54,229 bases of DNA from Pustulibacterium marinum (GCF_900116665.1 NZ_FPBK01000002.1:1-54229); one strand, 5' to 3'. Positions 44,740-54,228 are shown, counted from the first letter of the stretch. Numbers and translations are program-made. Notes: generated by a model not told the origin, from the sequence alone.

Positions 44740-46245
44740 TTATTCTACATCCCACCACATTCTTGTAGTAAGGGCATCTGGTCCTTGACTTGAAACTGCA
44801 GCGGCATAGCTAGTACCATTTGTAGTTTGCTCATTTGTAGGATACGTAAGTCTTCTAGGAATGGTTCCATTTGTAACATTACCAGAGTAATTTACAGGAG
44901 TAAGTTCAGGATATCCAGTTCTTCTCCAGTTAGCATACGCTTCATATTCGTTTAGGAATGTAGCAGCCCAGTATTGGGTATTAATCATTTCCAGAGCACT
45001 TGAAGCGTCGTATGGGTATGCCTCTAAATATTCAGATACTTCACTAGATGAAATAGTTGCTTCTGAAGAATATAGACTTAAATAGGTCATGGCAGCTTCA
45101 ACACCTGCATTGTAGTGAGACTCAGCTGTACCAGTACCTAAGCTCCATCTGTAAGCAGATTCTGCTAGCATAAATTCAACTTCTGCATAGGTTTGAAAGA
45201 ACATAGGAACATCTCTTCCATTTACAAGATCACTTGGTGCTGTATAATTTGCTAAATCAAAATCAGCATCATAATTAGTGATCGTAGAAGTGTCATAACC
45301 GTTTGGTAAACCTTGTTGAACGTCATAATCGTCAGTTCCATCAGGAAGAGCTCCGTAAATTGTAAGTCTAGGGTCGTTGTGATCTTTCATGAAGTTTACG
45401 AAAGTTTCTGATAATCTAGGTGTGTTGTCTGCTTGAAATGTTTCGCCATTTGCATTTTGAACAATTCCGTTACCTTCTTCATGTTGAACATACGCAATAT
45501 CATCATTAGATTCCATTACACCTCCATTGATAGCCGTAGCAGCCCATTGTTGTGCAGATGATTCATCTACTTTAACCATTCTTAAAGCCAAACGAAGCAT
45601 TAATGAATTAGCAAATCTTTTCCACTTTCCTTCATCACCAGAGAAAATGATATCTGCAGTACCTAAATCTGCAGTTTCACCATCTGTAAGCATTGCAGCA
45701 GATTCTGAAAGTTCATTTAACATGTCTGCATAGATATCTTCCTGAGCATCATAGGCAGGTCGTGTATTTCCATCTATATATCCTTTTCCTGCTTCAGAAT
45801 AAGGGATATCTCCATATAAATCTGTAATTCTACTATACGCCAAAACTCTTAGGATTCTGGTGATAGCGTAGTTTGAGTTGGTGATATCACCATTAGCTTC
45901 TATATTATATTTCATATCCTCTATTGTTTTGATAGTTTGAGGATATTGCGCGTCCCAATAGGCAGATGCATAACTTGAATTCCAAAGATACTTATCACCA
46001 GACCAATATGTTTCTAAACTTGAAAGATGCTGAACCATAGTAGAAGAGTAGATAAGGTTTCCTCTCCATGTTTCATATCGCTGTCCAGATGTATACAAAA
46101 CAGCTGTTGGAAATTCATAGATAATATCAAGCTCATCAGACGATGTAGGGTCTACGTTCATTGACTCATAATCTTTATCACAGGAAAGAGTGAAAGAAGA
46201 AATAGCGAGTACAGCTAGAAATTTTAATATATATGTCTTTTTCAT
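44740..46245 (-). CDS. susD: SusD/RagB-like glycan-binding outer membrane lipoprotein
   Basis: 501 residues. The lipobox SSFTLSC puts the lipidated Cys at residue 22. Features of the SusD-like family are ETWRGNLIYSSTMVQHLSSL, TRILRVLAYSRITDLYGDIPYSEAG and the tetratricopeptide-like helices ending EAYANWRRTGYPEL. It caps the SusC pore at the outer face and captures oligosaccharides. It starts 4 bases after the SusC stop. The branch resembles the SusD-like group often paired with glycoprotein or chitin-derived glycan loci, but ligand cannot be read directly. Confidence 0.95.
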   Translation of the reverse strand: MKKTYILKFLAVLAISSFTLSCDKDYESMNVDPTSSDELDIIYEFPTAVLYTSGQRYETWRGNLIYSSTMVQHLSSLETYWSGDKYLWNSSYASAYWDAQYPQTIKTIEDMKYNIEANGDITNSNYAITRILRVLAYSRITDLYGDIPYSEAGKGYIDGNTRPAYDAQEDIYADMLNELSESAAMLTDGETADLGTADIIFSGDEGKWKRFANSLMLRLALRMVKVDESSAQQWAATAINGGVMESNDDIAYVQHEEGNGIVQNANGETFQADNTPRLSETFVNFMKDHNDPRLTIYGALPDGTDDYDVQQGLPNGYDTSTITNYDADFDLANYTAPSDLVNGRDVPMFFQTYAEVEFMLAESAYRWSLGTGTAESHYNAGVEAAMTYLSLYSSEATISSSEVSEYLEAYPYDASSALEMINTQYWAATFLNEYEAYANWRRTGYPELTPVNYSGNVTNGTIPRRLTYPTNEQTTNGTSYAAAVSSQGPDALTTRMWWDVE

Positions 46246-46249
46246 TTTT

Positions 46250-49200
46250 TTAGAATTTAAAGTTTAAGCTTACACCGTAAGTTCTGGTTGTAGGTCTACC
46301 GAAACGTTCTATACCATTAGCGCTTGTATTGTTATAAGCAGATTCTGGATCAATGTTTTCAGTTTTTCTCATTAAGAAGAACAGGTTGCGTCCTATAAGA
46401 GATACTCTTGCACTAGAAATAAAAGTTTTTTCTAATATGCTGCTAGGAACACTATATCCAAGGCTTATTTCTCTAAACTTAATAAAGTCTGCACTTTGAA
46501 TGTTTGCCTCAGCAATAGAATACAATTGTTGATAATATGTATCAACTTCACTTGGTGCTAATGTAGTAGAAAAAACATTTCCGTCTGAATCTACACCGCT
46601 AACATCCAATCCATTCTCTCTACCAACAAGGGTGTTTTTGCTAGCTCCGTAATAGTTAGCGAAAGCGCTTGTACCAGAAAAGATATCTGCACCAAATTTG
46701 GCATCGATTAAGAAAGATAGGTTGAAGTCTTTATATCTAAAGTTATTAGAGATACCCATAGTCCAAGGAGCAATACCTTGACCAATTACTTCATAATCAC
46801 CAATAGTTGGAGTTCCGTTACTTTCATACTGAATGTTACCATTATCGTCTCTTACGAATGTAGTACCATAAATAGCTCCATAAGGTAATCCTTCTACCGC
46901 ACCTGATTGTGAGTTAACACCATAAGCAGCATCACCTGGGAAAAGTGGATTTCCATCGTCATCAGTTTTTACTACTAAGTTTTTGTTATACCCTAAGTTA
47001 TAGGAAATATCCCAACCAAATTTATCGTTTTTAATAGGGCTTCCAGATAATAGAACTTCTACCCCTTTGTTTGTTAATTCACCTAGGTTCATATATCCAG
47101 AGCTATATCCAGATGCTGTACTTGTACTAATGGCAACAATATCATTTGTAGTGGTATTGCTATAGTATGTGAAATCTAATCCAAGTCTGTTGTTGAAGAA
47201 CTTTAAGTTGGTACCTATTTCATATTCTTTTTTAGAAAATGGCTCTAATTCAGAGTTAGGTAAGTATGAGTTTGTAATACCACCAATTGGTGTAGATGTT
47301 CCGTTGGCTGCATATGTATTTGTAATACCATAGGTTAAGTTTAACTGGTATGGATCGTTTACACCACCTCCAATATCAGAATAACCTGCACGAACTTTAC
47401 CAAAAGAAATCCATTCTGGTAAATCAAACGCATCTGTAAATACAAAACTAGAGTTAACAGAAGGATAGAAATAATTGTTAGGAGATGTTTTTCCTGCCAA
47501 TGAAAGCGTAGAGAACCAGTCTTGTCTTCCTGTTACGTTTAAGAATAAGTAATTTTTATAAGCAAATTCAGCAGAGAAGTACCAAGAACTTCTTTCTCTC
47601 TTGTAGTTTGCATAATCGTAGTTTTTAGTATCTACATTAGAAATATCTTCTAAACCAGGAAGTACAAAGTTGGTTCCTGTTAATGAAGTAATTTCTTGGG
47701 ACCATGCATTGTTGTTTGCTCCAAGAAGGGCATTAAGTGAAAAATCTTCTGTAAGATCTTTGTTGAAACCTAACATGATATCTGCATCTCTTGTCTTCAC
47801 ATTGTATGACTGTTCAGACATTCCACCAAGAGGTTTGTATGCTGTTCCATAAGGTTCTACGGATGTGATTCTTGCCAAATATTGATCAATACCGGCTCTA
47901 CCCATCATATATAACCAATCTGTAAATTGATATTTAATGGTACTAGATCCAATAAATCTATTCTTAACACTCTGGTTGCTGAAATAGTATGCAGACCAGT
48001 ATGGGTTTTGATGGTATGTAGAACTAGAAGAAATACGATATTCTGTACCTTCTTCGTTGATACCTGGTTTGTATGTCTCTGTGCTAATGTTTGCTGGAGT
48101 TAATCCTACAATGAAGAAAATATTACCAGGAGAGTCAGATACTCTTGGTCTGTTTTGAACATCTTCTAATACATATTTTGTATTAAGATCTACAGATAGT
48201 TTTTCGTTGTTTACCATACCTGCATTCAAAGAGAACGACTTACGATTCATACCAGAGTTTGGTGTAATATCATGATTTGTAAAGTCTGTTGCAGAAAAAC
48301 GAATGTGGTAGTTTTCTGCTGCCTGGCTAATAGCTATGGTGTTTGTATAGGTTTCACCTGTATGATAGAAGCGAGAAATATTATCTCCTGTAGAGCTATA
48401 GGCTCTTTCCACTCCATCAAATTGTACTACTTGAGATCCGTCTAATTTTGCACCCCATGAGTACATTCCAGCAGAAAGTGCTTCTTCTTGAGTTGTTGGC
48501 GCATTACCATCGGTACCTTGACCATATTCTTTTTGAAACTCATAAATATCAGTATTAATTGTTTCAAACTGAACAGAACTAGAAAAATCTACTCCAAATC
48601 CATTTCCTTTTTTACCAGATTTTGTGGTAATTAAAATAACCCCGTTAGATGCACGAGAACCATACAGTGCAGCAGCGGCACCACCTTTTAAAACACTAAT
48701 GTTTTCAATGTCATCTGGGTTGATACTTGAAATACCATCACCATAATCAGATCCACCCCATCTTGTAGCAGAACCTAAGTTACTATTGTCAATTGGAATA
48801 CCATCTACCACATAAAGAGGTTGGTTATTTCCACTTAAGGTAGAAACCCCACGAATAACTACTTTACTTGTACCTGCTGGTCCAGTAGCAGCACCGGTTA
48901 CGTTAACCCCGGCTACTTTACCTTGTAAAGAGTTAATAGCATTAGCTTGCTTAATTTCAGATAATTCCTCTCCACCAACTTCTGTTACCGCATATCCTAA
49001 AGCTTTTGTTTCTTTTTTAATCCCCAAAGCAGTTACAACAACTTCGTCTAATTGCTCTGAATCTGTAGCCATAACAATGGTAAGATTGTTTTCACCTGCA
49101 ACAGTGACTTCTTGTGTTTTTAAGCCCATTGCAGAGAATACGAGTACATCTCCAACAGCTGTTTCAATAGAGAAATTTCCATCAAAATCAGTTGAAGTAC

Positions 49201-49354
49201 CAGTACCAGTACCTTTGATCATAATGTTTACACCTGGAACAGGTATACCATCATCTTTACCGGTAACATTACCGGTCACGGTTTTTGTTTGCGCCACTAA
49301 TATGTTTGCCAGTAGAAAGCAGAACATAAAAAGGCCGAGAGATTTTTTAAACAT
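46250..49354 (-). CDS. susC: SusC/RagA TonB-dependent outer membrane transporter
   Basis: 1034 residues from the ATG at 49354. The frame extends to a TTG at 49390, but MFKKSLGLFMFCFLLANILV is the signal peptide start. A carboxypeptidase-regulatory-like domain (about 25-95, VTGKDDGIPVPGVNIMIKGT) is followed by a TonB box region (DEVVVTALG) and a plug (LQGKVAGVNVTG, VIRGVSTLSGNNQPLYVVDG, GSRASNGVILITTKSG). The rest is a 22-strand barrel closing in VSLNFKF. It imports large oligosaccharides with TonB energy, together with SusD. No N-terminal signalling extension is visible, so there is no built-in ECF sigma control. Confidence 0.96.
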   Translation of the reverse strand: MFKKSLGLFMFCFLLANILVAQTKTVTGNVTGKDDGIPVPGVNIMIKGTGTGTSTDFDGNFSIETAVGDVLVFSAMGLKTQEVTVAGENNLTIVMATDSEQLDEVVVTALGIKKETKALGYAVTEVGGEELSEIKQANAINSLQGKVAGVNVTGAATGPAGTSKVVIRGVSTLSGNNQPLYVVDGIPIDNSNLGSATRWGGSDYGDGISSINPDDIENISVLKGGAAAALYGSRASNGVILITTKSGKKGNGFGVDFSSSVQFETINTDIYEFQKEYGQGTDGNAPTTQEEALSAGMYSWGAKLDGSQVVQFDGVERAYSSTGDNISRFYHTGETYTNTIAISQAAENYHIRFSATDFTNHDITPNSGMNRKSFSLNAGMVNNEKLSVDLNTKYVLEDVQNRPRVSDSPGNIFFIVGLTPANISTETYKPGINEEGTEYRISSSSTYHQNPYWSAYYFSNQSVKNRFIGSSTIKYQFTDWLYMMGRAGIDQYLARITSVEPYGTAYKPLGGMSEQSYNVKTRDADIMLGFNKDLTEDFSLNALLGANNNAWSQEITSLTGTNFVLPGLEDISNVDTKNYDYANYKRERSSWYFSAEFAYKNYLFLNVTGRQDWFSTLSLAGKTSPNNYFYPSVNSSFVFTDAFDLPEWISFGKVRAGYSDIGGGVNDPYQLNLTYGITNTYAANGTSTPIGGITNSYLPNSELEPFSKKEYEIGTNLKFFNNRLGLDFTYYSNTTTNDIVAISTSTASGYSSGYMNLGELTNKGVEVLLSGSPIKNDKFGWDISYNLGYNKNLVVKTDDDGNPLFPGDAAYGVNSQSGAVEGLPYGAIYGTTFVRDDNGNIQYESNGTPTIGDYEVIGQGIAPWTMGISNNFRYKDFNLSFLIDAKFGADIFSGTSAFANYYGASKNTLVGRENGLDVSGVDSDGNVFSTTLAPSEVDTYYQQLYSIAEANIQSADFIKFREISLGYSVPSSILEKTFISSARVSLIGRNLFFLMRKTENIDPESAYNNTSANGIERFGRPTTRTYGVSLNFKF

Positions 49355-49459
49355 ACTTTGTGTTTTTTGGGTTATTAGATTTGTTTCCAAGTTAAATATT
49401 TCTCGTGTGTTAAGACATTATTAACATTGTATAAATTTTAACATCCTTTAAGAATAATT

Positions 49460-49483
49460 GAAAAAAAATCGACCAATAACACG
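49460..49483. promoter_or_regulatory. Candidate PUL operator upstream of susC
   Basis: Plus-strand A-rich tract followed by TCGACCAATAACACG, about 115 bases before the susC ATG. The 12-base core TCGACCAATAAC differs by one base from the copy upstream of GH2, 3 kb away, and both are preceded by an A-rich GAAA tract. Confidence 0.5.
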
Positions 49484-49701
49484 TGTGAACATCTAAATGT
49501 CAGCTAGACCATTATGTAATGATTCTCAGATGTATGATTTTTAGATAAATCGTTTTATTAAGTGTTAAATGTTTAATTGAAATCTTAATAGTTTACCATA
49601 TTTTTAATCATCTATGTGAAATATTGAATATAGTGATTTTGGCTAATTTTGTTGTTGATAGCTTAGAAATAGTTGTTGATCGAAATCCGCTTTGTAATAG
49701 C

Positions 49702-49732
49702 AAAAAGACCGATGATCAAAATCACCGGTCTT
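49702..49732 (-). terminator. Terminator after GH2
   Basis: Stem AAGACCG / CGGTCTT extended by TGAT / ATCA across one mismatch, loop CAAA. On the minus strand it ends in TCTTTTTG. It makes GH2 a separate unit from susC. Confidence 0.8.
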
Positions 49733-49765
49733 GTCTGCTAAAACAATCATTTAAACTAAAAAAAA

Positions 49766-52402
49766 CTACTTTATTGTAATGTGTTGGAGTTTTGTATTCC
49801 AACCACTTATTTCTATGGATGGGGCTATAGTGTTGAGTGCATCATATTCCATAGTGATGGTTTTGGTAGCACCAGGAACCAGCGAAACATAATTATCACT
49901 ATAGAAAGTAGGCAATACACGTTCGCCTGTTTTATTATCTAGTAATGAAACTCGGTTGAAAAAAGCAACAGTTTGCTTTCCTTCATTCTTGAGTGTTAGT
50001 GTTATGGTAGTATCATTTGTTTTTTTGGCAGTGGCTTTTAGCGTTGCTTTTTTCATGGTTTGCAAGCCAGAATGTTGCCCTTCAGCATTTGGAATCCAAT
50101 AGAAGTTATCGCTAATGATTTCCTGATCTGTGTCTAATAGCTGAACCGATAAAAACGTACCATTTTCTTTTGCTAATTCATTGATTTTTTTCTCAAGATT
50201 CATGATAAGACGAACGCTTGATTTTTCAATATAACAAAAGACTTGTGTCAACAATTTTTCGTTTCCTTCCATATCATAGGACGTAATACGAAGCATCATA
50301 TCGTGTTGAGGTTCAAAGGTGTTGTTTACAATCATGATATCACCTTTAACAGGATTGTACATGGCATGTACAGGTTCGCTTCCTTTGCGGGTACCGTACA
50401 AACATGCATTAGGATCCAAGTAGTAATCATACATTTGACCACGTAAAGCCGTCCATGGGTTTTGTGTTTTCCAGATGATCATTCCTGTATACCAATCCCA
50501 CATGTGTGCGCTAAAACCTTCCATCAAGGCTCGGTATTGATCATAATTTACGAGTTGTGCTTTGTTGGCAAAATCTTCCATATCGGTTGGTTTGCCGTAC
50601 ACATCCATAGCGTTGTTATAGTCAATATATTTATGGTAAGTCCATGCTTCGTCTTTTACTTTTTCAGTACCTTCTATTTCGGAAGGAATTACTTGATTTT
50701 TCTTCGGAAGAAATCTTTTTAAAGAAACTGCATCACCTGTTCCTACAGAACCAACTTCCGAATTAAATGGCCACGTGCGTTCTTCCCAAAAAACAGACAC
50801 ATCTTGAATACCATAAGGGCCATCACCGTTTCCGCCTTTAAAATTATAAGACATATCATCGGAGTTAGAATAATCTATAAACCAACGTGTTCCGTCAAGT
50901 CTTGGTAAAATATCATCTTTAATGGCATGTAAAATATCTGCAGGAGGCGTAATCTCATTTCCACCACACCAAATGGCAAGCGAAGCATGGTTACGAATCA
51001 TTTTCACCATGTCTTCCGCAGAGGTAATAAAGAGTTCATGATCTTCAGGATACTGTCTGCGCGCCCATTGATCTTCTTTTTTCATAGGATCTAACCAACG
51101 GCCGTTACAATCTCCACTAATCCAAAAATCCTGAATTACCAACAAACCATATTTGTCACAAGCTTCGTAAAACTCAGGACGCTCGGTTAAAGAACCACCC
51201 CAAATTCGAATCAAATTTAAGTTCATATCCTTGTGATAACGAATCTCGGCATCATAACGTTCTTTGGATAAACGTAGCATGGCATCCGACATGATCCAGT
51301 TACCACCTTTGATAAAAATCTTTTGACCATTTACAGCAATCTCTTTGCTACGCGTATGCTCATTCCAATAGGTTTGAATTTCACGAACTCCAAAACGAAC
51401 CGGTTCTGTGTCGGATGTTTTTCCGTTGGCTGTAAAAGTAATGTTGATGTCGTATAAGTTTTGCGCTCCGTACCCGTTTGGCCACCATAGTTTTGGGTTT
51501 TCCATCTGGAAATCTTTCAAATCCACTTCGGTTGTGGTATTGGGTTGTAGCGTTACTTCTTTGGCAATGGTACTTCCATTTAATTGGTATTGCAAGATTC
51601 CCGTCACAGCTTTTGAGGAAACGTTTTCTAGTTCGGCCGAAACTTTGAGCGTAGCCGGTTCTTGATCAGCGCCCGGCATACGTTCTCCTTTTACCAAGGT
51701 TACAATATGTGGGTTCTTTACATTTACAGCGCCGGTTTTTTCAATCAATACTTTATCCCAAATACCTGTGTTACGATCACGAATGGGTTGAATCCAATCC
51801 CAACCTGCTACGTATTGTGAAGAAACGTTTTTTGCAATAGTACCGTCACCACCTTGACCGCCATTTGGGTTTCCTACTTCATCTACCGGGTGCACCAATA
51901 CTGCCAATCTGTTTTTTCCATTACTGTTTAGGAAATTGGTAATGTTAAACGTTTTTCGAAGATACATTCCTTTATAAGGAGTTTCGTTTACCTTTTTTCC
52001 ATTGATAAAAATAGCTACGCTGTAGTTGATACCACGAAAGGTAAGCCAAACTTCTTCACCTTTTTTTGCGGTTTCGTTGAAATCTTTTGCAAACCAATAC
52101 GTGTAGTATTCCCGACCAGTCTCATAAATGTCCTTGATCTTTTCATTGTTCATTCCGTAGAAAGGATCTGGAATTTCTTCATTATTTAAGAGCGTAGTTA
52201 ATACGGTACCCGGAACCGTCGCCGGCATCCATTTTTTTAGGTTATAATCCGTTTGAGAAACTTCATAACCATCGGCTTTTGTTTTTTTGATAGGGTTGCA
52301 ATACCAGTCAGTATTGAGTTCATAAGTTTCCTGAGCGTTGCTCAACTGTATGAAAAACAAAGTGATGACACTATATAATAGCGATAAGTTAGTTCTTTTC
52401 AT
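49766..52402 (-). CDS. GH2 exo-beta-mannosidase / glycoprotein endo-beta-mannosidase-like enzyme
   Basis: 878 residues from the ATG at 52402. The frame continues to 52603, but the extra 67 residues are out of character and the inner Met starts a signal peptide (MKRTNLSLLYSVITLFFIQL). The jelly-roll domain contains TFRGINYSVAIFINGKKV. The GH2 Ig-like domain follows, and the barrel carries the acid/base E483 in WCGGNEITPP and the nucleophile E549 in PFNSEVGSVG. QYVAGWDWIQPIRDRNTGIW resembles plant glycoprotein endo-beta-mannosidases and exo-beta-glucosaminidases, more than LacZ. It may cut the Man-beta-1,4-GlcNAc bond of N-glycans. That substrate is an inference. Confidence 0.85.
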   Translation of the reverse strand: MKRTNLSLLYSVITLFFIQLSNAQETYELNTDWYCNPIKKTKADGYEVSQTDYNLKKWMPATVPGTVLTTLLNNEEIPDPFYGMNNEKIKDIYETGREYYTYWFAKDFNETAKKGEEVWLTFRGINYSVAIFINGKKVNETPYKGMYLRKTFNITNFLNSNGKNRLAVLVHPVDEVGNPNGGQGGDGTIAKNVSSQYVAGWDWIQPIRDRNTGIWDKVLIEKTGAVNVKNPHIVTLVKGERMPGADQEPATLKVSAELENVSSKAVTGILQYQLNGSTIAKEVTLQPNTTTEVDLKDFQMENPKLWWPNGYGAQNLYDINITFTANGKTSDTEPVRFGVREIQTYWNEHTRSKEIAVNGQKIFIKGGNWIMSDAMLRLSKERYDAEIRYHKDMNLNLIRIWGGSLTERPEFYEACDKYGLLVIQDFWISGDCNGRWLDPMKKEDQWARRQYPEDHELFITSAEDMVKMIRNHASLAIWCGGNEITPPADILHAIKDDILPRLDGTRWFIDYSNSDDMSYNFKGGNGDGPYGIQDVSVFWEERTWPFNSEVGSVGTGDAVSLKRFLPKKNQVIPSEIEGTEKVKDEAWTYHKYIDYNNAMDVYGKPTDMEDFANKAQLVNYDQYRALMEGFSAHMWDWYTGMIIWKTQNPWTALRGQMYDYYLDPNACLYGTRKGSEPVHAMYNPVKGDIMIVNNTFEPQHDMMLRITSYDMEGNEKLLTQVFCYIEKSSVRLIMNLEKKINELAKENGTFLSVQLLDTDQEIISDNFYWIPNAEGQHSGLQTMKKATLKATAKKTNDTTITLTLKNEGKQTVAFFNRVSLLDNKTGERVLPTFYSDNYVSLVPGATKTITMEYDALNTIAPSIEISGWNTKLQHITIK

Positions 52403-52438
52403 GTGTGAATGTAGGTTTGCGTTGTATGGTAAAAATTG

Positions 52439-52446
52439 TAAACTTA
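52439..52446 (-). promoter_or_regulatory. Possible -7 box of GH2
   Basis: TAAGTTTA on the minus strand, one mismatch from TAnnTTTG. A TTG lies 16 bases upstream inside the candidate operator, which would then overlap the -33 region. About 37 bases before the chosen ATG. Confidence 0.35.
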
Positions 52447-52458
52447 CTTGAAAATTTA

Positions 52459-52480
52459 GAAACAATTCGACCAATGACGT
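52459..52480. promoter_or_regulatory. Candidate PUL operator upstream of GH2
   Basis: Plus-strand GAAACAATTCGACC followed by AATGACGT, about 60 bases before the GH2 ATG. Core TCGACCAATGAC, 11 of 12 identical to the susC copy. Confidence 0.5.
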
Positions 52481-52554
52481 TGTACAGGCAATTAATGAAA
52501 TGAATTGGGAGTAAGCAAGAGTGAGGTAGTAGTGCTTTAAAAGGCTAAAAAGCA

Positions 52555-52562
52555 TATCTTTG
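52555..52562 (+). promoter_or_regulatory. -7 promoter box of the DUF2007 gene
   Basis: TATCTTTG, exact TAnnTTTG match. It overlaps the TTG at 52560 that could be taken as a start codon, which argues for the ATG at 52581 as the true start. Confidence 0.55.
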
Positions 52563-52580
52563 GTAGTAAATCTACTTGTT

Positions 52581-52991
52581 ATGAAGTTTGTAACTGTTGC
52601 CACATTTGAAAACGCTGCCGAAGCTCATATTTTAAAATCGAAATTAGAGAGCGAAGGGGTGGAGTCTTTTCTGTTTGATGAAAACACGGTATCTATCAAC
52701 CCGCTGTATAACATATCTGTAGGAGGCATTAAACTAAAGGTGTATGAAGAAGATGTGGAACAGGTAGCTGCGATTATGGAAGTAGTGGCCAATACCGGGT
52801 ATACCAACGACCAAAACGAAGTGATTGCTTGCCCTAACTGTGGCAGTACCAATTTGTATGCCGGTTTCCCCTCTATGAAAAGTTTGAAAGGGATACTATC
52901 TGCCATAGTGATGTTTATGATGATGACCTTGCCCATTTATGTAAAAAGAGTCTACCGCTGCAAGCAATGTGATACCGAGTTTAAAGAGTAA
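52581..52991 (+). CDS. DUF2007 domain protein with zinc ribbon and one membrane helix
   Basis: 136 residues from the ATG at 52581. The N-terminal DUF2007 domain (about 1-68) starts MKFVTVATFENAAEAHILKS and contains GIKLKVYEEDVEQV, a signal-transducing-like ferredoxin fold. A split zinc ribbon follows, with CPNCGS (about 85) and CKQCDTEF at the end, flanking a hydrophobic helix (ILSAIVMFMMMTLPIYV). Two Cys pairs could bind one zinc on the cytoplasmic side. The function is unknown. It is divergent from GH2. Confidence 0.85.
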   Translation: MKFVTVATFENAAEAHILKSKLESEGVESFLFDENTVSINPLYNISVGGIKLKVYEEDVEQVAAIMEVVANTGYTNDQNEVIACPNCGSTNLYAGFPSMKSLKGILSAIVMFMMMTLPIYVKRVYRCKQCDTEFKE

Positions 52992-53343
52992 TAACGATTG
53001 TAGGGTGGTTGTTTCTTCAACGACATCAGGAAAGAAAAGCAATATAAAACGGCTTTGTTTTTAGAATAGGGCATAAGCTTATTATTTTAAATGTTGAATG
53101 TTTTAACTCATGGTTTAAAGTCGTAAGCTATAAGTTATAAGTCTGCCCACTGCTAGTTAACACTAAATACTCATCACAGCCTACTATTTACTTTAAATAG
53201 CTAATGGCTGTAAGCTTTTTTACACACCTTCAAACCAAAATACCGTCAAAAGCATTAAAAAATACCTATTATTGAGTATTTTCTGGTGTTTGTTTACGTA
53301 CTAACTTATCTGTCAGTAAGATAAATCGTAAGGGCAGTACAGC
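52992..53343. other. 352-bp intergenic region
   Basis: No gene seen. AT-rich, with a short degenerate tandem repeat of the CTATAAG / TTATAAG kind near 53126-53145 and a weak palindrome TTATC-N9-GATAA at about 53306-53324, 20 bases before the regulator ATG, which could be an autoregulatory site. Confidence 0.4.
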
Positions 53344-53985
53344 ATGATTCATAAAATATTACATACCGTCTATACCCAAACTACTAGCAGGCAAGTAGAT
53401 CGGTGGCACATGCAAGCCGAAATACTGCAACTTTTCAAAAAAATAGAACTTACCCATACGCCCATATTTGCTAGTTGTTGTGAAGAAATAGAAGCTGTTC
53501 CTAACCATATTTTAGTACATCCGCGTCAAAAATCTAAAGGAATATACCTGTTATGCAGTGGTATTGCCTGTACTATTCATTCAAAAGAGGGCATGCCTGT
53601 AGTAACCCGTTTTCATTTTGCGGGCGATTTTGTAACCAGCTTTATAAGCATCTATGGGAATACTGTTGCCGAGAATAAAGTGCAAATGCTTACCGAAGGC
53701 AAACTAATCTTTATTAGTTTTGAACTGTTGGAACCCTTACGCCAACAACTTACCGATTTAGAAACGCTGAAAAATAGAATCGTAGCCTTGTATTGGGCTA
53801 AAGATTTAGATATGCAAAACCGGTTTATCTATTTAAACGCCACTGCACACTACCAGTATTTAATAGCCAACCACCCTAAACTTATTGGCTTGGTGTATTT
53901 AAAACAAATAGCCTCATTTCTTCGCATTAAAGAAGGCAGTCTTAGCCGTATTAGAAAACAACTCAGAGACGAAGGGTTACTGTAA
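53344..53985 (+). CDS. Crp/Fnr-family transcriptional regulator
   Basis: 213 residues. The N-terminal cyclic-nucleotide-binding-like beta barrel (about 45-140) includes HPRQKSKGIYLLCSGIA and HFAGDFVTSF. A dimerisation helix follows (NRIVALYWAKDLDMQNRF). The C-terminal HTH is LKQIASFLRIKEGSLSRIRKQL. The residues that bind cAMP in Crp (an RxS/T motif) are not evident and no Fnr cysteine cluster is visible, so the effector is unknown, as for most Bacteroidota members. It is not obviously tied to the PUL. Confidence 0.88.
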   Translation: MIHKILHTVYTQTTSRQVDRWHMQAEILQLFKKIELTHTPIFASCCEEIEAVPNHILVHPRQKSKGIYLLCSGIACTIHSKEGMPVVTRFHFAGDFVTSFISIYGNTVAENKVQMLTEGKLIFISFELLEPLRQQLTDLETLKNRIVALYWAKDLDMQNRFIYLNATAHYQYLIANHPKLIGLVYLKQIASFLRIKEGSLSRIRKQLRDEGLL

Positions 53986-54102
53986 TTACTTTTGGTATCC
54001 TAGCATAACAGGGGAAGGAGTGCTACGCCTTTATGAAACTAAATTTTACCATTCGTCGAAACTTAACATAAGTGAAGTCAACCAATTAGGCTTTTAACTA
54101 CT

Positions 54103-54228
54103 TTAGCAATGTTCCTCATATATAGCGCTATAGAGCAACACCACAAGTTCTTTTACATACTGAATAAAGAGTAGACCTGTTAGCATGATAAAAGCAGTAA
54201 CAAATGCGGCAAAAACAGTAACAAATGC
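54103..54228 (-). CDS. Possible 3' end of a membrane protein gene, partial
   Basis: From the right edge a minus-strand frame reads AFVTVFAAFVTAFIML, then GLLFIQYVKELVVLLYS and ends EEHC with a TAA at 54103-54105, about 41 codons. The hydrophobic run looks like a membrane helix. No family recognised. It competes with a plus-strand ATG at 54185 (MIKAVTNAAKTVTNA), and only the sequence beyond the edge can decide. Confidence 0.3.
   Translation of the reverse strand, partial: AFVTVFAAFVTAFIMLTGLLFIQYVKELVVLLYSAIYEEHC

Larger units (their letters stand above)
49355..49765. other. 411-bp intergenic region between susC and GH2
   Basis: AT-rich leader of susC. It holds the candidate operator at 49460-49483 and the GH2 terminator at 49702-49732. 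A plausible but imperfect susC -7 box (TAACTTGG, minus strand) was seen and not called. No gene was recognised. Confidence 0.6.

Noticed and set aside
49644-49651. TAATTTTG, an exact TAnnTTTG match on the plus strand
   Set aside because: It points into the 3' end of GH2 with no gene to serve and no -33 element; likely chance in AT-rich DNA.
52403-52603. 67-residue N-terminal extension of GH2 overlapping the divergent DUF2007 gene
   Set aside because: The inner ATG at 52402 begins a clean signal peptide, and the extension would cover the DUF2007 promoter and start.
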